From Streptomyces sp. adm13(2018) (GTDB taxonomy: Bacteria > Actinomycetota > Actinomycetes > Streptomycetales > Streptomycetaceae), in contig NZ_RDBH01000141.1 in assembly GCF_008042145.1 (NCBI RefSeq), positions 167,023 through 204,811 on the forward strand: a DNA stretch of 37,789 nt, in the 5' to 3' direction. The notes beneath the pieces are model-generated. The model was not told where the DNA came from, ran no database searches, and saw only the letters and a program-made list of their open reading frames with translations. Below, one piece after another: positions 9,175 through 17,155 of this stretch. A program made the position numbers and the translations under genes. How positions within the stretch are numbered: the stretch's first letter is position 1; each line of letters starts with the position of its first letter.

Positions 9175-10032
9175 TCACTTGACGCTGCCGGCCGTCAGAC
9201 CGGCCTTCCAGTGGCGCTGGAGGGAGACGAAGGCGACGACGAGGGGGACGACGGCGAGCAGCGATCCGGTGACGACGAGGGGGTAGAAGTCGGGTTCGGC
9301 GTGGGCGTTGCTGTTCCACGCGTACAGGCCGAGGCTCAGCGGGTAGAGCTTCTGGTCCGAGAGCATCACGAGGGGGAGGAAGAAGTTGTTCCAGACGGCG
9401 GTGAACTGGAAGAGGAAGACGGTCACGAAGCCGGGCATCACCATGCGCAGGCCGATGGACCAGAAGACGCGCAGTTCGCCGGCCCCGTCGATGCGGGCGG
9501 CCTCCAGGGCCTCGTCGGGGATGTAGCCGGCGCAGAAGACCCGGGAGAGGTAGACGCCGAAGGGGTTGACGAGGACGGGGATGAGGACGGCCCAGTAGGT
9601 GTTGACGACGCCGATCTCGCTGGCGAGGAGGTACATGGGGAGGGCGAGCGCGGTGGTGGGGACGAGGACGCCCAGGAGGACGAGCCCGAAGAGCTTCTCC
9701 TTGCCGCGGAAGTCGTAGACGTGGAAGGCGTATCCGGCGGCGACGCTGACGAAGGAGCAGGCGAGGGCGCCGACTCCGGCGTAGAGCAGGCTGTTGGCGT
9801 ACCAGTGGAAGTAGATGCCGTCGTTGTACTCGGCGAGCCGGTCGAGGTTGCCGCCGAGGTCGAAGCCCTCGAAGGAGAAGGCGTTTCCGGCGAGGAGTCC
9901 TCCGGCGTCCTTGGTGGCGGCGGTCAGCAGCCAGACCAGCGGGAAGAGCATGTAGACGACGGCGAGGACGAGGGCGCCGTTGACGGCGGTCTTGGAGAGC
10001 CAGACGGAGCCGGAGCGGGGTCGGCCGGTCAT
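9175..10032 (-). CDS. carbohydrate ABC transporter permease (MalG type)
   Basis: This 285-residue inner-membrane subunit of a CUT1-class sugar importer has six predicted membrane segments, beginning NGALVLAVVYMLFPLVWLLTA. The EAA cytoplasmic loop that docks the ATPase reads EALEAARIDGAGELRVFWSI. The start overlaps the stop of the upstream permease by four bases (ATGA), indicating translational coupling. No ATPase gene lies in the cassette, so the transporter probably uses a shared MsiK-type ATPase encoded elsewhere, as is common for Streptomyces CUT1 systems. Confidence 0.93.
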   Translation of the reverse strand: MTGRPRSGSVWLSKTAVNGALVLAVVYMLFPLVWLLTAATKDAGGLLAGNAFSFEGFDLGGNLDRLAEYNDGIYFHWYANSLLYAGVGALACSFVSVAAGYAFHVYDFRGKEKLFGLVLLGVLVPTTALALPMYLLASEIGVVNTYWAVLIPVLVNPFGVYLSRVFCAGYIPDEALEAARIDGAGELRVFWSIGLRMVMPGFVTVFLFQFTAVWNNFFLPLVMLSDQKLYPLSLGLYAWNSNAHAEPDFYPLVVTGSLLAVVPLVVAFVSLQRHWKAGLTAGSVK

Positions 10033-10928
10033 GCGGTGCGCTCCTTCCCCGCCTTGCGGCGGCCGGTCATCCGGGTCACCGCGAAGGACAGCAGCGCGGC
10101 CGTCAGGGCGAGGAGGACGGACGCGGCGGCGGCGAGTCCGTAGTCGTTGCGGTCGAAGGCCGCGGTGTAGGCGTACATGTTCGGCGTCCAGGTGGAGGTG
10201 ACGGCGGAGCCCGTGCCCTTGTTGAGGATCAGCGGCTCGGTGAAGAGCTGGAGGGAGCCGATGATCGTGAAGAGGGCGACCATGGCGAGCGAGGCCTTGA
10301 CGAGGGGGACCTTGACGGAGAAGGCGATGCGCCAGGCTCCGGCCCCGTCGACGGTGGCGGCTTCGAGGACGGACCGGTCGATGGCCTGGAGGGCCGCGTA
10401 GAAGATGACCATGTTGTAGCCGAGCCACTCCCACAGCGCGATGTTGACGACGGAGGGCAGGGCGCCCTCGGGGGAGAAGAAGTCGAAGCCGACGCCGCCG
10501 GCCTCCATGGCCTGGACGACCGGGCTGAGCTGGGGTGTGTACAGGTAGACCCAGATCAGGGCGGCGATGATGCCGGGGACGGCGTGCGGCAGGAAGAGCG
10601 CGAGCTGGAAGAAGCGGCGGGCGCGGGCGAGCGCCGAGTCGAGCAGGAGGGCGAGGCCGAGGGCTCCGGCGAGCAGCAGCGGGATGTAGAGCAGGCAGTA
10701 TCCGAGCAGGACGCCGAAGCCCTCGCGGAAGGCCCGGTCACCCAGCGCCGCGGTGTAGTTGTCGAGGCCGGTGAAGACGGTCTCGGTGCCGCCGAAGCCC
10801 AGTCCGGACTGCTTCTCGGTGAAGAGGCTGAGCCAGACCGCGTAGCCGATCGGCACCACCATCACCGCGAGGAAGAGCAGGAAGAAGGGCGTCAGCAGGA
10901 TCGTGGCGGCGCGGGTGCGGGCCTTCAT
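10029..10928 (-). CDS. carbohydrate ABC transporter permease (MalF type)
   Basis: This 299-residue membrane subunit of the same CUT1 sugar importer opens with ATILLTPFFLLFLAVMVVPIG and has six predicted membrane helices. Its EAA loop reads VLEAATVDGAGAWRIAFSV. The gene starts four bases after the stop of the binding-protein gene and overlaps the next permease by four bases. The order binding protein, MalF-type, MalG-type is standard. Confidence 0.93.
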   Translation of the reverse strand: MKARTRAATILLTPFFLLFLAVMVVPIGYAVWLSLFTEKQSGLGFGGTETVFTGLDNYTAALGDRAFREGFGVLLGYCLLYIPLLLAGALGLALLLDSALARARRFFQLALFLPHAVPGIIAALIWVYLYTPQLSPVVQAMEAGGVGFDFFSPEGALPSVVNIALWEWLGYNMVIFYAALQAIDRSVLEAATVDGAGAWRIAFSVKVPLVKASLAMVALFTIIGSLQLFTEPLILNKGTGSAVTSTWTPNMYAYTAAFDRNDYGLAAAASVLLALTAALLSFAVTRMTGRRKAGKERTA

Positions 10929-10932
10929 CCGG

Positions 10933-12261
10933 TCAGCCCTCGACCTTCAGGCCGCGCTTGGTGAGTTCGGCGACGGTGGCGTCGTGGCCGGCCTTGACGG
11001 CGTCGGTGATGCCGGGGCCGCCCTGGCTGATCTTGCCGAAGTGGTCCTTGATGGCGGTGTTGGTGGTGCCGGTGGTCGGCCCCCAGGCCCAGTTGGGGCT
11101 GATGGAGGCGCCCGCGGCCTCGAAGAGGGCGTAGATGTCCTGGCCGCCGTAGTAGCCGGCGTCGAAGGCCTTCTTGGCGACGGGGCGGAGCGCGCCGGCG
11201 GCGGGGAAGGCGGAGGAGGTGCCGGAGGCGATGCGGGCCTTGACGCCCTCCTCGGTGGTGGACATCCACTCGGCGAAGGTGACGGCGGCGGCCCGCTGCC
11301 TGCTGTCCTTGGTCACGGCGAAGGAGGTGCCGCCGAGCATGCCGCTGGCGGGCTTGCCGTCCCAGCTGGGCATGGGGGCGACGGCCCATTTGCCGTCCTG
11401 TTCGGGCAGGGTGCCCTTGAGGACGCCGGCGCCCCAGGAGGCGCCGAGGTAGCCGATGGTGGTGCCGTTCTTGAGGGAGCCGGTCCACTCGGGGCTGAAG
11501 GAGGCGTTCTTGTGGACGAGTCCTGCGTCGAGGAGGCCCTGCCAGTAGCCGGCGACCCGGGTGGTGGCCGGGTCGGTGGTGTCGATCTTCCAGGTGTCGT
11601 TCTCGGCCTTGAACCACTGGGCTCCGGCCTGCCAGGCCATCGCCTCGAAGGTGGTCGGGTCGTCGGGGAAGAAGGTGGCGATACGGGCCTTGGCGTCGGC
11701 CTTCCTGACCTGCTCGGCGGCCTTCTTGAACTCGTCCCAGGTGGTGGGGACCTGGACCTTGTACTTCGCGAAGAGGTCCTTGCGGTAGAAGAAGGCCTGC
11801 GGGGCGGCGTCGAAGGGGACGGCCCAGGACTTCCCGCCGAGGGTGGTGAGTTCGACGGTCTGCGGGAGGAGCTTGGCGCGGTCGGCCTCGGTGAACTCGC
11901 CGCCGATGTCCTGGAGGGCGCCGGAGCTCACGAACTCGGGGAGCGAGGAGTACTCGATGGAGACGAGGTCGGGGGCGTTGCCGGCCTTCACGGCGTTGGA
12001 GATCTTGGCGTAGCCGCCGGCGGTGCCGGAGGGGATCTCCTCGAACTTCACGCGGATGTCGGTGTGGGAGGCGTTGAAGGCGTCGACGACGTCCTTGGAG
12101 CCCTTGGCCCAGCCCCAGAAGGTGATGGTGACGGGCTCGCCCGGCTTGCCGGCCGTGCTGCTCGCTGTGCCGTCACCGCCGCCGCCGCAGGCCGTGAGGA
12201 CGGCGAGGGCGGTGGCGGTGCCGGCTATGACGCGGGACGTTCTGCTCCAACTACGGGTCAC
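10933..12261 (-). CDS. extracellular sugar-binding lipoprotein of an ABC transporter
   Basis: This 442-residue solute-binding protein of the CUT1 family has a signal peptide with twin Arg-rich N-region and lipobox LTAC (Cys near residue 25), followed by a Gly-rich stretch and the mature start VTITFWGWAKGSKDVVDAFN. Length and fold signals such as GGYAKISNAVKAGNAPDLV fit extracellular oligosaccharide binders. The GTG start at 12261 has AGGAG about eight bases upstream. It is the first gene of the minus-strand operon. Its promoter (12303-12331) matches that of the divergent DUF2264 gene, so its ligand is probably a glycan processed by that enzyme. Confidence 0.92.
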   Translation of the reverse strand: MTRSWSRTSRVIAGTATALAVLTACGGGGDGTASSTAGKPGEPVTITFWGWAKGSKDVVDAFNASHTDIRVKFEEIPSGTAGGYAKISNAVKAGNAPDLVSIEYSSLPEFVSSGALQDIGGEFTEADRAKLLPQTVELTTLGGKSWAVPFDAAPQAFFYRKDLFAKYKVQVPTTWDEFKKAAEQVRKADAKARIATFFPDDPTTFEAMAWQAGAQWFKAENDTWKIDTTDPATTRVAGYWQGLLDAGLVHKNASFSPEWTGSLKNGTTIGYLGASWGAGVLKGTLPEQDGKWAVAPMPSWDGKPASGMLGGTSFAVTKDSRQRAAAVTFAEWMSTTEEGVKARIASGTSSAFPAAGALRPVAKKAFDAGYYGGQDIYALFEAAGASISPNWAWGPTTGTTNTAIKDHFGKISQGGPGITDAVKAGHDATVAELTKRGLKVEG

Positions 12262-12302
12262 GGCACGACTCCTGAAGGGGCGGCGGGGAGGTTGTGGCCG
12301 TG

Positions 12303-12331
12303 ATCCTGTGACCGTTCATGACCGAAGTCAA
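12303..12331 (-). promoter_or_regulatory. promoter of the sugar ABC operon
   Basis: On the minus strand TTGACT (12326-12331), 17 nt, CAGGAT (12303-12308). The same architecture, TTGACG-N17-CAGGAT, occurs before the DUF2264 gene at 13583-13611. The match of both hexamers and the spacer supports both promoters. Confidence 0.7.
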
Positions 12332-12345
12332 GAGCGAAAGATTGA

Positions 12346-12371
12346 TTGATCGAAAAAAGATCAGATCGAAC
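12346..12371 (-). promoter_or_regulatory. candidate operator half-sites for the DeoR/LacI regulator (ABC operon)
   Basis: GATCGAA occurs twice in the same orientation (12348-12354 and 12364-12370), 16 bp start to start, just upstream of the -35 of the ABC-operon promoter and overlapping the 3' flank of the regulator gene. The same heptamer forms the palindrome at 13539-13570. The AT-rich words stand out against the GC-rich background. Confidence 0.55.
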
Positions 12372-12382
12372 GGGATCGGAAC

Positions 12383-13480
12383 TCAGACGGACGGCGCCGT
12401 GCCCGCCCCGCACGAGTCCCGGACCCGCAGCCTCGGCAGCAGGCCCAGGTGCCGCCGCGCCGCGTCCTCGTCGGGCCCCTCCGTCAGCCGCTCCACCAGG
12501 AGTTCCGCGGCGTGCCGCCCCACCTGCCGCTTCGGCGGCGCGACCGCCGTCAGCGGGGTGTCGGCCAGCGCGGCGACCTCGTCGTCGTACGCGATCAGGG
12601 CCAGGTCCTGCGGCACCCGGACGCCCAGCTCGGCGAGCCGCTGCACGATCTCGATCGCGTCCACGTCGTTGTGGACGAGCGCCGCGCTCGCGAGCCCCGA
12701 GCCGACCGCCTCGTGCAGCGCCCGTACGGCCCGCTCGAAGCCCTCCGCGTCCGCCTCAGCCGGTACGGAGTCGATGACCGGGCGCGGCTCGGCGAGGCCC
12801 AGGGCGTCCAGAGCCTCGGCGTACCCGGCGCGTACCGCGAGCGCGGTCGGCGAGTCCCGGCGGGCCACGAGCAGCGGGGTCGCGTGGCCGAGGGAGAGCA
12901 GGTGGCGCAGGGCGAGCAGGACGCCGTGGGCGTGGTCGGACGCGACCCGGTCGAGGCCGTCGAGCGGGCTGCCGGGTTCGGCCCGGCGCTCCAGGAGCAC
13001 GGTGGGCACGGGGAGTTCGGCGAGCCAGTCCCCGTACGCGCGCTGGTCCTCGGGGCCCCGCCAGCCGGGGGCGACGAGGACGCCCTCGGCGCCGGCCGCG
13101 AGCAGGCCCTCGGTGCGCGCCCGGTCCTCCTCCGGCCGGTAGTCCGAGACGCGCAGCACGAGCCGGGCGCCGGCGCGGGCGGCCGCCTCGTGGGCGCCCC
13201 GGATGACCTCGGCGAAGTAGTACGTGGCGGAGGGGGCCAGGAGGCCGAGGACCAGGCCCTCGCCGGTGCGTCCGCCGCCCGGGGCGCCCCGCCGCTCGGG
13301 CCAGGACACCTGGCCGTGGACCCGGTCGAGCAGGCCGCGGCCGGCCAGCAGTTCGACGTCCCGGCGGGCGGTGACGGGGGAGACCCCCAGTCGCGCGGCC
13401 AGTTCGGCGACGCGGGCGGTGCCGCGCTCGCGCACCAGGGCCAGCAGTCGGTCGTGTCGTTCGGCAGCACTCTCGCGCAC
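12383..13480 (-). CDS. chimeric transcriptional regulator: DeoR-type HTH with LacI-type sugar-binding domain
   Basis: This 365-residue protein has an N-terminal DeoR-like winged helix-turn-helix (about residues 5-60: RLLALVRERGTARVAELAAR, VSPVTARRDVELL). A LacI/periplasmic-binding-type effector domain follows (about 75-350: GLVLGLLAPSATYYFAEVIRGA, VALIAYDDEVAALADTPLT). True LacI proteins have a different HTH, and true DeoR proteins a different effector domain, so this is a fusion type known in actinobacteria. The GTG start at 13480 has GAGGGGG at about -12. It lies between the ABC operon and the divergent DUF2264 gene and probably represses both until a sugar binds. The palindrome in its own promoter region suggests autoregulation. 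Confidence 0.88.
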   Translation of the reverse strand: MRESAAERHDRLLALVRERGTARVAELAARLGVSPVTARRDVELLAGRGLLDRVHGQVSWPERRGAPGGGRTGEGLVLGLLAPSATYYFAEVIRGAHEAAARAGARLVLRVSDYRPEEDRARTEGLLAAGAEGVLVAPGWRGPEDQRAYGDWLAELPVPTVLLERRAEPGSPLDGLDRVASDHAHGVLLALRHLLSLGHATPLLVARRDSPTALAVRAGYAEALDALGLAEPRPVIDSVPAEADAEGFERAVRALHEAVGSGLASAALVHNDVDAIEIVQRLAELGVRVPQDLALIAYDDEVAALADTPLTAVAPPKRQVGRHAAELLVERLTEGPDEDAARRHLGLLPRLRVRDSCGAGTAPSV

Positions 13481-13538
13481 GGCGCAGTTCCCCCTCGCGG
13501 TGGTGGTGGTTCCCCGACCTTAGATCACAGCGGCCCCT

Positions 13539-13570
13539 GAATGATCGAACGGAAGGGAATTCGATCATTC
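13539..13570. promoter_or_regulatory. perfect inverted-repeat operator candidate
   Basis: GAATGATCGAA (13539-13549) and TTCGATCATTC (13560-13570) are perfect 11-bp arms around a 10-nt spacer, located between the divergent regulator and DUF2264 genes. The arm contains the same GATCGAA word found twice before the ABC operon. It lies where the -35 of the regulator's promoter would be (TAAGGT on the minus strand, 13517-13522), fitting autorepression. Confidence 0.7.
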
Positions 13571-13582
13571 GCTCCGAATGCC

Positions 13583-13611
13583 TTGACGTTCGATCGGAGC
13601 CTGTCCAGGAT
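13583..13611 (+). promoter_or_regulatory. DUF2264 gene promoter with embedded operator half-site
   Basis: TTGACG (13583-13588), 17 nt, CAGGAT (13606-13611). The half-site TTCGATC (13589-13595) sits in the spacer directly after the -35, where a bound repressor would exclude RNA polymerase. The hexamers mirror those of the ABC-operon promoter. Confidence 0.68.
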
Positions 13612-13688
13612 TCCCGGCGACGGAGTCGTCACCGAGGGGAGCCCGGGAACGTTCCCGGGCGAGCCCCCGGGGAGCCACAGGGAGCATC

Positions 13689-15536
13689 ATGCCCACGCCG
13701 CCCGAGAACCGTGAGCTCAGCCCGTACACCGGCTGGACCCGTGCCCACTGGGAGGCCGCGGCCGACCGACTCCTCCTGGCGGTCCGCCCGTTCGCCTCGC
13801 CCCGGTACGGACTGATCGACCTGCCCGGCCCCCGCCCCAGCTGGTCCGGTGCCCGCTCCGACGGCCTGGAGGGCTGGGCCCGCACCTTCCTCCTCGCCGC
13901 GCTCCGGGTCGCGGGCGCGGGCGGCGAGGACCCGCACGGGCACCTCGCCCGGTACGCGGAGGGACTCGCCGCCGGGACCGCCGAGCCCGGACGCGCCGAC
14001 GAGGACTCCTGGCCCCGCACCACCGACACCCGCCAGGCGATCGTGGAGGCCGCTACGGTCGCCCTCGGCCTCCGGCTCACCCGCCCCTGGCTCTGGGACC
14101 GGCTCGACGACCGCACCCGGGAACGCGTCGCCGACTGGCTCCGCCCCGCCCTCGGCCCGTCCCCCGTCGACAACAATTGGTGGCTGTTCGGCCTCACCGT
14201 CGCCGGCTTCCTCCAGGACGCCGGCCTCGACACCGAGCGGGCCGCCGCCACCGTCGACCGCTCCCTCGCCCGCGTCGAGGACTGGTACCTCGGCGCCGGC
14301 TGGTACAGCGACGGCGACAACCGCGCCTTCGACCACTACAACGGCTGGGCCCTGCACTTCTACCCGGTCCTGCACGCCCACCTCGCCGGGGACCGGGACC
14401 TCCTCGACCGGTACGGCCCCCGCCTCCGCGCCCACCTCGACGACTACGTCCACCTCTTCGACGCCGACGGCGCGCCCCTGCCGTACGGGCGCTCCCTGAT
14501 CTACCGCTTCGCCGCGGCCGCCGCGCCCTGGCTGGGCGCCCTCACCGGCCACACCCCGCTCACGCCGGGCGCCACCCGCCGCCTCGCCTCCGGCACCCTG
14601 CGGTACTTCCTCGACCGCGGCGCCACGGACCCCGACGGGCTCCTCACCCTCGGCTGGCACGGCCCGTACGCGCCCCTGGTCCAGGAGTACTCGGGCCCCG
14701 GCTCCCCGTACTGGGCGTCCAAGGGGTTCCTCGGCCTCCTCCTGCCCACGGACCACCCCGCCTGGACCGACCCCGAGGAGGCCCTGCCCGCCGAACGGGC
14801 CGACACCGTACGCCCCTTCGCCCCGGCCGGGCTGCTCGTCCAGACCACCGCCGCCGACGGACTCGTACGCCTCCACAACCACGGCAGCAACCACGTGCAC
14901 AGCGCCGAGGGCGGCGAGGACGACCCCGGCTACGCCCGTCACGCCTACGCGACCCGCACCGGACCGACCACCGCACCGGCCCCCGCCGACAACCACTTCG
15001 CGCTGCTGTTCGGGGGGACGCCCACCGCCCGGGGGCCCGCCGACCCCGCCGGCGCCGGCCCCGGCTGGGCCGCCTCCCGGCACACCCCCTGCCCGGGCGT
15101 CCGGGTCGTCTCCGCGACCCTCGCCCACGGACGCGCCGAGGTCCGCGCCCATCTGGTCCTCGGCGCCCCGGTGGGGACGCCCGTGCGGCAGACCGGCTGG
15201 GCCACCACCCCCGGGGGACCGCACGCCCAACTGCACCCGGTGCACGGCTACCCCCTCGACGGCGGGCCCACCGAGATCCCCACCGGGGAGACCCTCCAGG
15301 GCCCCGGCAGCCGGGTCCTCGCCCTGCACGGCACCACGAGCGGTCCGGCCGCGCTCTTCGTCGCGCTCGCCTCGCTCACCGCCGAGCCCGCCCCGGCGCC
15401 CGTCACCGACCTCGCGACCGTCCGGGTCACCGGTCACACCCTGCACGTCACCTGGTGGGACGGCGGCACCGCACGGCTGGACCTGGAACGAACCGGCCGG
15501 GTGAGCGGGGTCGGGGGGCGCGGACCGGCCGGGTGA
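13689..15536 (+). CDS. DUF2264 family protein, probable glycan-active enzyme
   Basis: This 615-residue protein matches the DUF2264 family: N-terminal LDLPGPRPSW-like segment (LIDLPGPRPSWSGARSD, LEGWARTFLLAAL), then NNWWLFGLTVAGFLQDAG, FDHYNGWALHFYPVLHAHLAG, LPYGRSLIYRFAAA and YWASKGFLGLLLP. The helical, aromatic-rich core suggests an (alpha/alpha) toroid, and the last 200 residues a beta-sandwich domain. There is no signal peptide, so it acts in the cytoplasm on imported material. I recall a link between some DUF2264 proteins and exo-beta-glucuronidases but could not confirm it. ATG 13689 follows AGGGAG (13679-13684). Promoter and operator are shared with the ABC operon, which suggests it processes the imported oligosaccharide. 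Confidence 0.85.
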   Translation: MPTPPENRELSPYTGWTRAHWEAAADRLLLAVRPFASPRYGLIDLPGPRPSWSGARSDGLEGWARTFLLAALRVAGAGGEDPHGHLARYAEGLAAGTAEPGRADEDSWPRTTDTRQAIVEAATVALGLRLTRPWLWDRLDDRTRERVADWLRPALGPSPVDNNWWLFGLTVAGFLQDAGLDTERAAATVDRSLARVEDWYLGAGWYSDGDNRAFDHYNGWALHFYPVLHAHLAGDRDLLDRYGPRLRAHLDDYVHLFDADGAPLPYGRSLIYRFAAAAAPWLGALTGHTPLTPGATRRLASGTLRYFLDRGATDPDGLLTLGWHGPYAPLVQEYSGPGSPYWASKGFLGLLLPTDHPAWTDPEEALPAERADTVRPFAPAGLLVQTTAADGLVRLHNHGSNHVHSAEGGEDDPGYARHAYATRTGPTTAPAPADNHFALLFGGTPTARGPADPAGAGPGWAASRHTPCPGVRVVSATLAHGRAEVRAHLVLGAPVGTPVRQTGWATTPGGPHAQLHPVHGYPLDGGPTEIPTGETLQGPGSRVLALHGTTSGPAALFVALASLTAEPAPAPVTDLATVRVTGHTLHVTWWDGGTARLDLERTGRVSGVGGRGPAG

Positions 15537-15575
15537 CGTGCGGGGCGAACCGGCCGGACACGCCGACCACGCCGA

Positions 15576-16349
15576 CTACTTCGGGCCGTACTTCCGGCCC
15601 GCCTTGGAGGAGACCCCGCCGAGGAGCCCGCGCGGGGCCAGCTTCACCACACCCATGAGGGCCTTGTAGCGGGGGTCGGGGATCGACAGCGTCCGCCCCC
15701 GGTCCAGGTCCGCGAGCGCCGCCGTCACCAGCTTGTCCGCGTCGAGCCACATCCAGCCCGGGATGTTGTCCGTCCCCATCCCGGCCCGCTCGTGGAACTC
15801 GGTCCGCACGAAGCCCGGGCAGAGCGCCATCAGCCGCACGCCGCTGCCCGCCAGGTCCCGCGCCGCGCCCTGGGTGAACTGCACGACCCAGGCCTTCGAC
15901 GCCCCGTACGTACCGCGCGGCAGGAAGGCCGCCACCGAGGCGACGTTGACCACGGACCCCCGTCGGCGCTCCCTCATCGAGGCGGCGGCCGCCGAGGTCA
16001 GCCGCAGCACCGCCTCGCAGTGCACCGTGAGCATCTTCAGCTCGTCGGCCATGGACACCTCCAGGAAGCGCCCCTTGTGGCCGAAGCCGGCGTTGTTCAC
16101 CAGCATGTCCACCGGCTGTTTCGGGTCCGAGAGCCGGGCCTCGACGGCGGCGATGCCCTTCTCCTCGGCGAGGTCCGCCGCGAGCACCTCGGCCTCGATG
16201 CCGTGGCGGTCGTGCAGCTCCGTCGCCTGCTCCCGGAGCCGCTTCACGTCCCGGGCCACGAGCACGACGTCATGGCCGTCCGCCGCGAGCCTCCGTGCGA
16301 AAGCGGCCCCGATGCCCGCGGTGGCGCCCGTAATCAGTGCAGTCGTCAT
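15576..16349 (-). CDS. short-chain dehydrogenase/reductase (SDR)
   Basis: This 257-residue classical SDR has the cofactor motif TGATAGIGAAFARRLA (residues 7-22), LVNNAGFGHKG, and the catalytic Ser and YxxxK in VNVASVAAF and YGASKAWVV. It is a cytoplasmic NAD(P)H-dependent oxidoreductase of unknown substrate. Its C-terminus ends in a basic tail (SSKAGRKYGPK). The ATG at 16349 has no Shine-Dalgarno; an 8-bp-arm palindrome touches the start codon. It lies downstream of the MOSC gene in the same direction with a 50-bp gap. Confidence 0.92.
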   Translation of the reverse strand: MTTALITGATAGIGAAFARRLAADGHDVVLVARDVKRLREQATELHDRHGIEAEVLAADLAEEKGIAAVEARLSDPKQPVDMLVNNAGFGHKGRFLEVSMADELKMLTVHCEAVLRLTSAAAASMRERRRGSVVNVASVAAFLPRGTYGASKAWVVQFTQGAARDLAGSGVRLMALCPGFVRTEFHERAGMGTDNIPGWMWLDADKLVTAALADLDRGRTLSIPDPRYKALMGVVKLAPRGLLGGVSSKAGRKYGPK

Positions 16350-16369
16350 ACGGGCACGGTAGTGCCCGT
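16350..16369 (-). promoter_or_regulatory. palindrome abutting the SDR start codon
   Basis: ACGGGCAC, GGTA, GTGCCCGT: perfect 8-bp arms directly before the SDR ATG. It could be an operator or an RNA hairpin that limits translation. No matching site was seen elsewhere in the window. Confidence 0.4.
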
Positions 16370-16399
16370 CCGAGGGCCCTCTTGTCCGCGTACCGCCGA

Positions 16400-17074
16400 C
16401 TACGCGCGCGCGTACTTCTCCGCGTACTGGCGTGCGACGTCGAGGAGCCCGGACTCCATCCACGCTGCGGCGACCAACGTCCGCGGCAGCAGGGCGCGTT
16501 CGGTGGTCGCGGCGCGGTGGAGCAGTGCGACGGTGATGTCGTGGTCGGGCCGGTGGACGACCGTGACCGGGTCGCCGGCCCGGATCTCGCCCGGCACGAT
16601 CACCCGCAGCAGCGCGCCGGGACCGGCGTCCGACTGCGTGAAACGCTTCACCCAGCCCTTCTCCTCCAGGAACCCGGCGAACGTACGGCAGGGGATGCGG
16701 CCGCCGGTGACCTCCAGGACGACCTCCTCGCCGATCCGCCAGCGCTCGCCGATCAGGGCTCCGTTCACGTCGATGCCGTGGGTCGTGAGGTTCTCGCCGA
16801 AGCAGCCGTTGGCGAGCGGGCGGCCGAGCTCCTGCTCCCAGCGGTCCAGGTCCTCGCGCGCGAAGGCGTACGCGGCCCGGTCGTCGCCGCCGTGGAAGCG
16901 GAGGTCGCAGACGGTGTCCCCGGCGAGTCCGCTCCGGCCGACGCCCAGCGCCCCGGGCGCCTCGATCCGGACCGGTCCCTCGACGGGGCGCTTGTCGATG
17001 GCGGTCAGGCCGGTGGCCGACTCGGTGTAGTCCACGGCTCGGGCGCGGCCCACATTCACACTCAGCAAGGTCAT
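16400..17074 (-). CDS. MOSC domain protein (YiiM-like)
   Basis: This 224-residue MOSC (molybdenum cofactor sulfurase C-terminal) domain protein has LRFHGGDDRAAYAFAREDLDRWE, the family core GCFGENLTTHGIDVNGALIGERWRIG, and the conserved Cys in GGRIPCRTFAGFLEEKGW. MOSC proteins bind or act on molybdenum-cofactor or reactive sulfur/hydroxylamine-type compounds; YiiM relatives detoxify N-hydroxylated substrates. The gene is divergent from a LysR regulator (81-bp gap), which may control it. Confidence 0.9.
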   Translation of the reverse strand: MTLLSVNVGRARAVDYTESATGLTAIDKRPVEGPVRIEAPGALGVGRSGLAGDTVCDLRFHGGDDRAAYAFAREDLDRWEQELGRPLANGCFGENLTTHGIDVNGALIGERWRIGEEVVLEVTGGRIPCRTFAGFLEEKGWVKRFTQSDAGPGALLRVIVPGEIRAGDPVTVVHRPDHDITVALLHRAATTERALLPRTLVAAAWMESGLLDVARQYAEKYARA

Positions 17075-17142
17075 GAGGGCACTTTACGGGCACCCATCTC
17101 AAAGCGGGGAGCGGAAAACTGGGCTCTCACCCAAGAGTCGCT

Positions 17143-17148
17143 TATGCT
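17143..17148 (+). promoter_or_regulatory. -10 element of a probable leaderless LysR transcript
   Basis: TATGCT ends seven bases before the ATG at 17156 and no Shine-Dalgarno is visible, which fits a leaderless mRNA and favours 17156 over the upstream in-frame ATG at 17144. The 81-bp divergent region also has the short repeat TGGG-N6-CCCA at 17120-17133. Confidence 0.4.
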
Positions 17149-17155
17149 GGATTCC

